Of a stretch of 64,000 nt of DNA, positions 43,386-50,805 are shown one piece after another. The stretch spans positions 2,352,501 through 2,416,500 of the forward strand of contig NZ_LS483470.1 of assembly GCF_900478135.1 (NCBI RefSeq), in the 5' to 3' direction. The position numbers and the translations under genes are program-made. The stretch comes from Leminorella richardii. Its GTDB lineage: Bacteria; Pseudomonadota; Gammaproteobacteria; Enterobacterales; Enterobacteriaceae. Within the stretch, counting starts at the first letter, position 1, and each line of letters begins with the position of its first letter. The notes beneath the pieces are model-generated. The model did no database searches. It saw nothing but the letters and a program-made list of their open reading frames with translations, and had not been told where the DNA came from.

Positions 43386-44299
43386 TGCAAATAGTACAGC
43401 ACGTGGAAAAACAGCGGCGCGGTATAAATCAGAGAGTCCAGACGATCGAGAATACCTCCGTGCCCCGGCAGCATGCTGCCGGAATCCTTCACGCCAATGT
43501 CTCGCTTCACCGCGGACATCACCACGTCACCAATAAAGCCGGTTACACCAATAAGAAACCCCATCCCCAAAGACTCCCAGCCCGACAGCGGCGTCAGCAC
43601 GCCCCCCAGCAGCCAGGCTAGGAACATGGTTGTAGCAATGCCCCCCAGTAGCCCTTCCAGCGTCTTATTTGGGCTAACTTTAGGGATCACTTTGATGCGC
43701 CCTAGGCTTTTTCCCCACAGGTACTGAGCAATATCGTTACACTCCGTCAGCGCCACCAGATAGATAACCAGCAGCGGCCCGGTTTCCGGCGCCTTGCTTG
43801 GTAAAACGGTCAGGTAGGCAACGTGGCTAATGGAGAATACCGTCGTCATGACGCCCCAGTGCAGCATCGACGCAGAGTGAAGAAAATTTTTGTTGTTGCC
43901 GATCAGCACCATGCGCATCGGCAAAAACAGGAACACATAAACCGGGATAAACACCAAGAACATGCTGTACCACTCAATGCCAACCCAGTAATACTGGATC
44001 GGAATGGCGATATAGGCCCACAGAAGCGGCATGCTGTCAGAACGGCGTGTGGGAATAAGCGTTAAGTACTCTTTCAACGCCAGAAAGCTGATAGCCGCAA
44101 AGACGGTAAGAGACAGCGCTCGCGGTGTGGCAATGGCCAGCGCGAAGACAATGACGATCCACCACCAGGTGGTAATACGCTTTTTCAGCTCGCTCCAGTC
44201 CTTTTCCGGCGAGCGCTGGGCCAGCACGCCAATCGTTACGCTAGCAACGACTAAGAGCGCAAACAGAATAAGCAGCGCGCGAATGAGTATTGGGCTCAT
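43379..44299 (-). CDS. ynbB: YnbB-like CDP-diglyceride synthase (CdsA family)
   Basis: 306 residues, about eight membrane segments. The C-terminal CDP-diglyceride synthase signature is complete: SAVKRDIGVKDSG then MLPGHGGILDRLDS. It should make CDP-diacylglycerol from phosphatidic acid and CTP, feeding the CDP-alcohol enzyme encoded just upstream. GGGAG precedes the ATG and the ynbA-like stop is 18 bp away. The last codons lie in the 17-bp tandem repeat. Confidence 0.9.
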   Translation of the reverse strand: MSPILIRALLILFALLVVASVTIGVLAQRSPEKDWSELKKRITTWWWIVIVFALAIATPRALSLTVFAAISFLALKEYLTLIPTRRSDSMPLLWAYIAIPIQYYWVGIEWYSMFLVFIPVYVFLFLPMRMVLIGNNKNFLHSASMLHWGVMTTVFSISHVAYLTVLPSKAPETGPLLVIYLVALTECNDIAQYLWGKSLGRIKVIPKVSPNKTLEGLLGGIATTMFLAWLLGGVLTPLSGWESLGMGFLIGVTGFIGDVVMSAVKRDIGVKDSGSMLPGHGGILDRLDSLIYTAPLFFHVLYYLHF

Positions 44300-44317
44300 T
44301 TTACGACTCCCTAAAGA

Positions 44318-44917
44318 TTAGCGAACTTCCGCCAGCGCTCTGCGGCAGCGGTTGATACAGGTCCAGACCAGCAAAACGCTGACTGCCACAAACACCAGCC
44401 AGCTCCAGGCTAAAAGCTGCGGCCAAAGCGCCAGAGCTAAGCCGTAAGCACCAAAGACCAGCGCCCGATCGCTTTTCCCCATCGGCCCGTCATAGCGGCG
44501 AGAAGCGCCGATAGTCTGCGCCAGCACGCCGCAAAATTCAGTCATTGCCGCCAGCAGCACCGCCACAACCACCAGCCAAGGCGTCGCCCCGGGCAGTAGC
44601 GCAAAAGGCAGGTAGAGCGCCGCATCGGATACCACGTCCCCCACTTCATTGAGCAACGCCCCCAGCTTAGACTGCTGGTGATACTCGCGCGCCAGCAGGC
44701 CATCGATAGCGTTAAGAGCCATTCTGATAAAAAGGAAAACGGGGAGAATAACGAACAGAGAAGCGATAGGGAAAATCGTCAGCAGCGCGCCAACGACAAC
44801 CGAAGCAATCAGCGCCGCCAGCGTGACCTGATTTGCCGTCACTCCTGCACGATACAGTCGATGAAGCAGTGGCCGAAGCAGTGCCTGAAATTTGGGTTTA
44901 AGATCGTATACAGTCAT
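44318..44917 (-). CDS. ynbA: YnbA-like CDP-alcohol phosphatidyltransferase
   Basis: 199 residues, about six hydrophobic segments. The CDP-alcohol phosphotransferase motif reads N-AI-DG-LL-AR-(8)-G-(3)-N-(3)-D-(3)-D (residues about 70-100): the usual first and third Asp of D-x2-DG-x2-AR-x8-G-x3-D-x3-D are Asn. As far as I remember E. coli YnbA has the same pattern, so this may be a subfamily trait affecting metal use or substrate. First gene of the operon; divergent from yiiX. Confidence 0.88.
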   Translation of the reverse strand: MTVYDLKPKFQALLRPLLHRLYRAGVTANQVTLAALIASVVVGALLTIFPIASLFVILPVFLFIRMALNAIDGLLAREYHQQSKLGALLNEVGDVVSDAALYLPFALLPGATPWLVVVAVLLAAMTEFCGVLAQTIGASRRYDGPMGKSDRALVFGAYGLALALWPQLLAWSWLVFVAVSVLLVWTCINRCRRALAEVR

Positions 44918-45128
44918 AATTCCCTTTATCTATGCCGACGCTTAATGTCGTCACGCTACAATAGAGCCCACACACAGGCAACAAGAAAGCGTAGGTTTTC
45001 CGAAGTGTTAACAGCCTAAATTGTAACATTTCTCTGCCATTTCCCCTAAAGACTGACAAAACTTCACTTTGGCTTCACGGATAGACAATAGTCTGCTCGG
45101 CAGAATAATAAAGCAGGACGTTATACCT

Positions 45129-45746
45129 ATGACTTCTCGTCACCGATTAGCACTTTATTCCCTACTGGTCTTCGCGCTTCTGGCGCTGTTTATTCCGTCA
45201 GGCCGCAGCTATGAGCCTCAAACGGGCGATGTGATTTTTCACACGTCTCGCTCGTCACAAAGTCTGGCTATCCAGCAGGCAACAGACTCCCCCTACAGCC
45301 ACATGGGCATGGTGGTTATTCGTAACGGTAAGCCCTATGTATTTGAGGCCTCACGTCAGGTTGTCTATACCCCCCTCAAAGAGTGGATAGCCAGAGGCTC
45401 TCGCGGCGCCTTCGTTGCCAAGCGCCTGCAAACAGCGCTGACACCGGCACAGCAGGCTGCGCTGAGTAAAATGGCAAAGCGCTACGTAGGAAAACCCTAC
45501 GATCTTACCTTTTCCTGGTCAGACGATCGCCAATATTGTTCTGAAGTCGTCTGGAAGGTGTACTTCAAAGCGCTGGGAATGGAAGTCGGTCATCGGCAAA
45601 AGCTGGGGGATTTTGATCTTAGCCATCCCGCCGTCAAGGCTAAGCTAAAAGAGCGCTACGGCAGCCGCATTCCCCTTAATGAAACGGTTATTTCGCCGAA
45701 AGCCATGTTTGACTCAGGATTGCTTTATACGGTCGCGGAAAAATAG
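45129..45746 (+). CDS. yiiX: YiiX/YebB-like hydrolase (NlpC/P60 superfamily)
   Basis: 205 residues from the ATG at 45129 (AGGA 10 bases upstream), with an N-terminal hydrophobic export signal (ALYSLLVFALLALFI). The permuted papain-like core has the catalytic His in DSPYSHMGM and Cys in DDRQYCSEVVWKVY, as in E. coli YiiX (202 residues). Members cleave amide or lipid-type bonds; the substrate of YiiX is not established. It is divergent from the ynb-like lipid operon across 211 bp, which might hint at a link to lipids. Confidence 0.88.
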   Translation: MTSRHRLALYSLLVFALLALFIPSGRSYEPQTGDVIFHTSRSSQSLAIQQATDSPYSHMGMVVIRNGKPYVFEASRQVVYTPLKEWIARGSRGAFVAKRLQTALTPAQQAALSKMAKRYVGKPYDLTFSWSDDRQYCSEVVWKVYFKALGMEVGHRQKLGDFDLSHPAVKAKLKERYGSRIPLNETVISPKAMFDSGLLYTVAEK

Positions 45747-45752
45747 CCTGCC

Positions 45753-45794
45753 ATTTATAACTTGTTATTTATAGCTTGCTATTTATAAGAATGC
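45753..45794 (+). repeat. AT-rich 14-bp tandem repeat with promoter-like hexamers
   Basis: ATTTATAACTTGTT, ATTTATAGCTTGCT and ATTTATAAGAATGC lie head-to-tail. The block contains TTGTTA (45762-45767) and TATAAG (45784-45789) at 16-bp spacing, a plausible promoter for the rtcB2-prfH leader. Confidence 0.5.
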
Positions 45795-45853
45795 GCCCTA
45801 ACATGCGCCGGTTTCTTACACCCAATCACTTTTACCCGCAAAGGAGGTATAAC

Positions 45854-45901
45854 ATGCAGCAAACTCAACGTAATACCCTTTGCAGGCGTATTCAGGGCTA
45901 G
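45854..45901 (+). CDS. 15-codon leader ORF upstream of rtcB2-prfH
   Basis: MQQTQRNTLCRRIQG, with AAGGAGGT placed 6-7 bases before the ATG, a full complement to the 16S rRNA 3' end. The ORF ends 75 bp before rtcB2. Codons 10-15 (TGC AGG CGT ATT CAG GGC) supply the 5' arm of a terminator-like hairpin (see 45880-45950). Translation by intact or damaged ribosomes could therefore set expression of the two ribosome-rescue genes. Not known to me as an annotated peptide; no homologue can be checked here. Confidence 0.6.
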   Translation: MQQTQRNTLCRRIQG

Positions 45902-45950
45902 TTACTTCTCGTTCTTTCCCCCTGGCTTCGGCCTGCCAATTCTCTTTTTT
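45880..45950 (+). promoter_or_regulatory. attenuator-like terminator overlapping the leader ORF
   Basis: GCAGGC (45882-45887) pairs with GCCTGC (45931-45936), and inside it CAGGG (45893-45897) pairs with CCCTG (45920-45924); the outer stem can extend by TT/AA with a bulge. TTCTCTTTTTT follows at 45940-45950. The 5' arm is coding sequence of the leader. rtcB2 starts 27 bp after the T-run. Confidence 0.5.
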
Positions 45951-45976
45951 ATTATTTACCTTTCCAGGAATTGGTT

Positions 45977-47116
45977 ATGGGCAATTTTATTCGTCCTCTA
46001 TCCGAGCGCGTCTCTTATATCGCGTCGGATAACCTTTGGATCGAAGGTTTAGCGATCCAACAATTACATACAGTGGCAGAAATGCCGGGCATGACACGCG
46101 CTGTCGGCATGCCGGACTTACACCCAGGCAGAGGCTACCCGGTCGGCGCCGCCTTCTTTTCTGTGGGCCGCTTCTATCCGGCGCTAGTGGGTAACGATAT
46201 CGGCTGCGGCATGGGTCTGTGGCAAACGTCAATGCCGCAGCGACAGACTCGTCTCGACAAGTTGGAGAAACGCCTAAGCGCCTTGAGCGACTTCGCCTCT
46301 TCGGAATGGCTTGCAGAGCACCTAGCGCCGGACATACAGCAGCATCCGTTCAGCTATGCGCTGGGCTCAGTCGGCGGCGGCAATCACTTCGCCGAGGTGC
46401 AGGCAGTAGATCGCATTTACGATGACAGTGAAGCAAGTCGCCTTACTCTCGATGCCAGCACCCTGCTGCTTCTGGTTCACAGCGGCTCTCGTGGGCTTGG
46501 GCAGGACATCCTGCGGGCTCACGTCGACCGCTTTAATCACAGCGGTCTTGAGGAAGGCAGCGACGAAGCGCTGCGCTACCTTGAAGCACATCAACAGGCG
46601 CTCGAATTTGCCAGACTGAATCGTCGCCTTATCTCGCTTCGCCTGCTGGAGCAGATTAAAGGCGAAGGCCGCCTCTTGACGGACGTCGACCATAATCTGG
46701 TTGAATCGTGCCGTCTGGGTAAACAGGACGGCTGGCTGCATCGCAAAGGCGCAACGCCGTCTCATCGCGGCCCGGTTGTTATTCCCGGCTCGCGGGGAGA
46801 CTACAGCTATTTGGTCAGGCCGATAGTGTCAGAACAAAGTCTGTACTCACTGGCGCACGGTGCAGGCCGCAAATGGATGCGCTCAGAGTGTAAAGGCCGA
46901 CTGTCTGCACGCTTTACGCCAGAGCAGCTGGGCCGAACTGAAATGGGTAGCCGAGTTATCTGCCAGGATCGCCAGCTAATTTATGAAGAAGCCCCACAGG
47001 CCTATAAGCCGATAGACAGCGTTATCGATACGCTGGCAGGGGCAGGCCTTATCGCCCCAATAGCCCGCCTGAAGCCAGTGCTGACTTATAAAACCGGAGG
47101 AGGAAAAAGTAAATGA
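45977..47116 (+). CDS. rtcB2: RtcB-family RNA ligase (RtcB2)
   Basis: RNA ligase joining 2',3'-cyclic phosphate or 3'-phosphate ends to 5'-OH with GTP. The ATG at 45977 (AGGA 7 bases upstream) gives 379 residues, shorter than housekeeping RtcB (~408). Metal-site and catalytic motifs: GNDIGCGMGLW (Cys ligand), GGGNHF, VHSGSRGLG and SLAHGAGRKW with the guanylylated His. Its stop overlaps the prfH start by 4 bp. The RtcB2-PrfH pair is known to repair 16S rRNA cut in the decoding centre, for example by colicin E3. Confidence 0.93.
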   Translation: MGNFIRPLSERVSYIASDNLWIEGLAIQQLHTVAEMPGMTRAVGMPDLHPGRGYPVGAAFFSVGRFYPALVGNDIGCGMGLWQTSMPQRQTRLDKLEKRLSALSDFASSEWLAEHLAPDIQQHPFSYALGSVGGGNHFAEVQAVDRIYDDSEASRLTLDASTLLLLVHSGSRGLGQDILRAHVDRFNHSGLEEGSDEALRYLEAHQQALEFARLNRRLISLRLLEQIKGEGRLLTDVDHNLVESCRLGKQDGWLHRKGATPSHRGPVVIPGSRGDYSYLVRPIVSEQSLYSLAHGAGRKWMRSECKGRLSARFTPEQLGRTEMGSRVICQDRQLIYEEAPQAYKPIDSVIDTLAGAGLIAPIARLKPVLTYKTGGGKSK

Positions 47117-47727
47117 TACTGCTACAACTCTCCTCTGCTCAGGGGCCTGAAGAGTGCTGCCTAGCGGTCAGTAAAGCGCTGCATCGGCTTAATAAAGAAG
47201 CCGATGCAGCACAGGTCAGATTGGAATGCTTAGAACAGGAGCCAGGTCAAAACCCCGACACGCTACGCTCAGTGCTGGTCTCTCTCCAAGGTGAAGGTGC
47301 CGAAAATCTGGCTGAGCGCTGGTGCGGCTCTCTGCTGTGGATATGCCAAAGTCCCTATCGGAGTCATTATGGTAGGAAAAACTGGTATATCGGCATTGCC
47401 AGCTTTAAGCAGACCGATCCTACGTTAGAGGGGCAGATTCGCTTTGAAACGCTGAGATCGTCTGGGCCCGGAGGGCAGCACGTCAACAAGACAGACTCAG
47501 CCATTAGGGCTACGCATACGGCAAGCGGGATTAGCGTTAAAGTCCAGTCAGAACGTAGCCAGCACGCCAATAAAAAACTTGCCTTATTGCTGATATCACA
47601 CAAGCTCGCTCAGTTACAGCAGCAGGCTCAGTCGGATTTAAAAGCCAAACGGCGTCTGTTTCATCACCATATTGAAAGAGGAAATCCTTCACTCATTTTT
47701 AAAGGTGAAGCATTTACTCCCGCATAA
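47113..47727 (+). CDS. prfH: peptide chain release factor-like protein PrfH
   Basis: 204 residues, a class I release factor reduced to the catalytic domain plus a PrfH-specific N-terminal part; the codon-reading region is absent. GGQ motif in SGPGGQHVNKTDSAIRATH (about 115-133), then ERSQHANKKLALLLI. PrfH frees the nascent chain from ribosomes with a cleaved decoding centre so that RtcB2 can reseal the rRNA. Translationally coupled to rtcB2 (ATGA overlap). Confidence 0.95.
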   Translation: MILLQLSSAQGPEECCLAVSKALHRLNKEADAAQVRLECLEQEPGQNPDTLRSVLVSLQGEGAENLAERWCGSLLWICQSPYRSHYGRKNWYIGIASFKQTDPTLEGQIRFETLRSSGPGGQHVNKTDSAIRATHTASGISVKVQSERSQHANKKLALLLISHKLAQLQQQAQSDLKAKRRLFHHHIERGNPSLIFKGEAFTPA

Positions 47728-47993
47728 ACCAATATTTATTAATCCCACGCCGCTTGCTTAGACAGAAGCGGCAATAAAACGCTGAGGTTCATCGTTATCA
47801 CAATTCTTCTGTATGTATAAGAAGCTTATTAAAGGCAATATCGCAATAGAAGATAGGCTGTTATTACGTAAACGTAGAATAAATAGTGATATAAATAAAG
47901 AAAAGTTATTAAGCGCCAGCTGTATAAAACACGGCTGAATAAAACACGGCTGAATATGAAATAGTGGAGAGGAAATTTATGAGGGTGATAAAT
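47728..47993. other. prfH downstream region
   Basis: AT-rich with no gene. GCCGCTT (47749-47755) / AAGCGGC (47766-47772) is a hairpin without a U-run and may end prfH transcripts. A 15-bp direct repeat, ATAAAACACGGCTGA, occurs twice in 47924-47955. Confidence 0.45.
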
Positions 47994-48028
47994 AAAACCA
48001 CACCGCAAAAAGTTTGCGGTGTGGTTTT
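47994..48028. terminator. strong bidirectional terminator
   Basis: 16-bp perfect stem AAAACCACACCGCAAA (47994-48009) / TTTGCGGTGTGGTTTT (48013-48028) with a 3-base loop. It serves the minus-strand lipoprotein gene 9 bp away and can stop reading from prfH. Confidence 0.93.
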
Positions 48029-48036
48029 AAACGAAA

Positions 48037-48354
48037 TTAGCAGCCCAGTTGAGACAGGGTCGGCTTGAACGCATCCATAGCAGCTTTGCAGCTGTTCTTC
48101 AGAGCTTCTTTATCAGCCATCTGCTTCCAAGACTCGGTAGCCTGATCCATCTGAGTTTTAAACTGATCGGCCATTGCCTTGTTGTCTTTACCCAGCTTGT
48201 TTACACAAGCAGTGATGGTGTTCACGTACTCATTACACTCAGCCGGTAGACCGTTGTCAGCTTGAGCAGCAGGCTTGTCTTTTTCACCACAGCCGCTTAA
48301 CGCCAGCAGAGAAAGGGCAACAACAGAAGAGAGAAGAATGCGAGAAGGTTTCAT
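48037..48354 (-). CDS. DUF5339-like small lipoprotein
   Basis: 105 residues with signal peptide and lipobox LALSGC (Cys 22), then GEKDKPAAQAD linker and a small helical domain with four further cysteines (AECNEYV, TACVNKL, NSCKAAM and a final LGC) that could form two disulfides. The layout resembles the DUF5339 family of enterobacterial lipoproteins; this naming is from memory. Single-gene unit with its own strong terminator. Function unknown. Confidence 0.75.
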   Translation of the reverse strand: MKPSRILLSSVVALSLLALSGCGEKDKPAAQADNGLPAECNEYVNTITACVNKLGKDNKAMADQFKTQMDQATESWKQMADKEALKNSCKAAMDAFKPTLSQLGC

Positions 48355-48708
48355 GTATTCATTTCCTTGAAATATATTTATCTAAAATAACACGTTAGAA
48401 CAACATCATGATTGTTCTTCAGAAATTATATCACTAATTAATTAGTATGAGTAGCCTCAACGAAGCCAACGTGTTTTAACATAGAGATACAGCACATCTA
48501 ATAATGTTAAGAAAATATTTCATTCCAACGGCGTCATTGCCGCAGAAACCGGAAATTAAAAAATTTTTTTAGTCATAGGCAACACATGAAAAAGTAAGCA
48601 ATAAAAAAGCCAATGTGTTGTGATTAACCAAAGAGATAACAGTAGCGCTTGGCAACAGCGTTTAGACCAACGTTCGCATCAGATACGGGTAGCAATACAC
48701 ACTCCCCT
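48355..48708. other. intergenic region
   Basis: 354 bp of AT-rich sequence without a gene. A perfect 8-bp inverted repeat CAACACAT (48580-48587) / ATGTGTTG (48613-48620) encloses A-rich sequence and may be a weak endA terminator. Confidence 0.45.
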
Positions 48709-49416
48709 TTATTTTCCACAGTGTTTAGCCACATAGGGATTGTCATTTCCCTGCACCTTCTGGATGCGCCTATTTCGTTCACATTCCCAAGCCGTGGCCG
48801 GATAAAGCATATCCCACACGCGAAAAAGCTCTTCTTGCCGTTTAGACAGGTTTAAACGATAGCGATCGCGCATATAAAAGTAGGTTCTTGCTATCGCGCC
48901 TCGTGCTCTTTCAGGTGGTTCTGCAGCGCGCTGCTTAAAATCGATCTTCATCTGGCACTGGCCGTATTGAGAAGCGACCCCGTTCCACTGCTCAAAACGA
49001 AAGTTAGAACGATCATAGTTCACTTCACCAATCGCAGGCTGCAAATTGTGTAGGTCGGTCTCCATCTGGTTATAAACCGGATCTTTAGTACAGTTTTTTC
49101 GCCCCCCGCTTTGCCAACATCGCCGCTGGTGGCCAAACTGCCAGGCGGGAACCACGTGCTCCCATTCAATTCTTCCGGCTCGTTCTACATTGCTGCGGAT
49201 CCGATAGCCGCAGCCCTGCAAATCAGGGATACCCTTTTTACCCTGCCAGCGAATATTACAGCCGCAGTAAAACGTCTTGGCCTTGTCTTTATGAATATCA
49301 ATCGCCAATCGCTTCGCTTTACTAAAGCTGATGCCTGACGACGCGCCGCTCTCTTTCCCATAAAGCGGAGAAATGAAGAAAGCGATAAGAAGCAGACATG
49401 CGGCGCGGTAATGCAT
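48709..49416 (-). CDS. endA: endonuclease I
   Basis: Periplasmic, disulfide-containing endonuclease that cuts double-stranded DNA. I start at the ATG at 49416 (235 residues, the E. coli length, MHYRAACLLLIAFFISPLYG signal peptide); an upstream in-frame start at 49443 would add nine residues. Conserved FYCGCNIRWQGKKG, the active-site region RIEWEHVVPAWQFGHQR and NLQPAIGEVNYDR are present. Confidence 0.95.
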   Translation of the reverse strand: MHYRAACLLLIAFFISPLYGKESGASSGISFSKAKRLAIDIHKDKAKTFYCGCNIRWQGKKGIPDLQGCGYRIRSNVERAGRIEWEHVVPAWQFGHQRRCWQSGGRKNCTKDPVYNQMETDLHNLQPAIGEVNYDRSNFRFEQWNGVASQYGQCQMKIDFKQRAAEPPERARGAIARTYFYMRDRYRLNLSKRQEELFRVWDMLYPATAWECERNRRIQKVQGNDNPYVAKHCGK

Positions 49417-49443
49417 AACGTAAACGCTCGGTAGCAACAGCAA

Positions 49444-49701
49444 AGGTCGGCAGAGTAGCGGATTTAGCTATGTTAGACAACCGCGCTCTCAGGCCAAAAA
49501 GATAAATACCGTTTCGTATAGAGAAGTTTATTTAAATATAAACACCTAAAATAGCGTTAGTTTATATATTTTATAGAGAAAAGCGTTATTTTACCGGAAA
49601 ATATAAATCCGCTTAGTGTACTAAAGAACACCTGTACTTACTGGGGTTATATGATATAAATAGCCTTAGCAAAGTGACCCTTAAAATATAAAGAGGTTTC
49701 T
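49444..49701. other. AT-rich intergenic region
   Basis: 258 bp, strongly AT-rich from 49500 on; no gene or clear operator seen. AAAGAGG before 49702 is the ribosome site of the next gene. Confidence 0.4.
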
Positions 49702-49911
49702 ATGTATCCCGACTTTACGTTTCAATGTTCAAAGTGTGGGCATGACGCTTTTCGCTCCGAACACCCGGTAAAGTCACTGGACGACATACACGGCGCCATC
49801 TGTTCAAGATGCTGCAAGCCCGTTGCACTAAAGGATATTACCGCCCATAAAATACGCAGAATACAGCTCATTATTCAAAGAAAAGTGACTGAAGGAGCAT
49901 CTATGGCTTAG
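49702..49911 (+). CDS. small zinc-ribbon protein (ECs_2282-like)
   Basis: 69 residues with two CxxC knuckles, FQCSKCGHD (about 8-16) and AICSRCCKP (about 33-41), which should bind one zinc. The basic C-terminal half (HKIRRIQLIIQRK) may bind nucleic acid. Similar small proteins are annotated as ECs_2282-family putative zinc-binding proteins; the name is recalled, not searched. AAAGAGG lies upstream of the ATG. Function unknown. Confidence 0.75.
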   Translation: MYPDFTFQCSKCGHDAFRSEHPVKSLDDIHGAICSRCCKPVALKDITAHKIRRIQLIIQRKVTEGASMA

Positions 49912-50075
49912 ATCTAACGAGTTGTGTAAAAATTATCTCTTGTTTTAAAATTAACAATCAAACGTAATGATATAAATTACAAAAAAGTTGATTTAAAATA
50001 TAAATTCCGCAAAAAATAGAATTAACCTATAACAATAGGCAATGCTTAAAGGGCCTTAGATGACGACTCTAAAAT

Positions 50076-50101
50076 ATCCCCGATTATCAATAATCGGGGA
50101 T
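50076..50101 (-). terminator. terminator of the YceK-like gene
   Basis: ATCCCCGATTAT (50076-50087) / ATAATCGGGGAT (50090-50101), a 12-bp perfect stem with a very short loop and an A-rich plus-strand flank (U-rich on the minus strand). Confidence 0.75.
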
Positions 50102-50119
50102 GTATAACGTCTCATACAG

Positions 50120-50350
50120 CTACTGTGAAAATCCTCTACGGATAGCATCTACTGGCAGCATCACCGTATCAAAGAGAAAAGACAGTGGAACGTCGGCATA
50201 GTAAACCGGAGAACCTTCTCTAGCCTGATCGAGTGAGTACTGGGTTCCCGAATAGTACTCATCACCGTGCCCGTTGAATCTACTAGTAAAGCTGCCGCAG
50301 CCAGCTAGCCCCGCCAGTGCAAGCGCCAGAATCCCAACTCTTATTCGCAT
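50120..50350 (-). CDS. YceK/YidQ-family lipoprotein
   Basis: 76 residues with lipobox LAGC (Cys 18) after MRIRVGILALALAG. The mature part contains YYSGTQYSLDQ and ADVPLSFLFDTVMLPVDAIRR, the pattern shared by YceK and YidQ. Probably in the outer membrane; role unknown. Single-gene unit. Confidence 0.82.
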   Translation of the reverse strand: MRIRVGILALALAGLAGCGSFTSRFNGHGDEYYSGTQYSLDQAREGSPVYYADVPLSFLFDTVMLPVDAIRRGFSQ

Positions 50351-50403
50351 ACGCCCTTCTCACTCTTCATCAACAGTCGCGAACAAAGACACTCACTCAA
50401 CGA

Positions 50404-50751
50404 TCACTGACAGGGAACAACCTCTCCAGTCACTTCGAGAATGCACATATCCTGTCTATTTCGAACCCGATAGCAGCCGGAATCGTCACACCAGCGGTCT
50501 ACGGCATACGTTGATTCATCAACAACTCGCACGCGACCCCGGCGATCGGAGCCAGAAGTTACAGAAGAAGAGCGCGCTGCACGAGGATTAAAATAGTAGT
50601 TATTCCCCTTACAGTCGTTAAATGACGCAGACCGCTGACCGGAAGCATCCGTGTATTTTTCTACACAAACCTCATAGCTCTCAGCCTGAGCCAGCGATGA
50701 GCCCATCATGACAGCGGCTCCAGCGAGTATAAACAGCAGACGTTTTTTCAT
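50404..50751 (-). CDS. small exported protein of unknown function
   Basis: 115 residues with a typical signal peptide (MKKRLLFILAGAAVMMGSSLAQA). The mature part has six cysteines (YEVCVEK, NDCKGNN, RWCDDSGCYRV, DMCILEV, VPCQ), suggesting a disulfide-rich periplasmic domain, and an Arg/Ser-rich middle. I do not recognise a family. A GGGATGTAAC stretch lies before the ATG. Confidence 0.7.
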   Translation of the reverse strand: MKKRLLFILAGAAVMMGSSLAQAESYEVCVEKYTDASGQRSASFNDCKGNNYYFNPRAARSSSVTSGSDRRGRVRVVDESTYAVDRWCDDSGCYRVRNRQDMCILEVTGEVVPCQ

Positions 50752-50805
50752 TGTTACATCCCTTCTTTACAACTTCCCTAAGTTAAAAATCACCGCGCTA
50801 CAGCG

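Noticed and set aside
45747..45976. Search for a sigma-54 (RtcR-type) promoter before rtcB2
   Set aside because: No TGGCAC-N5-TTGC match was seen; only a sigma-70-like pair at 45762-45789.
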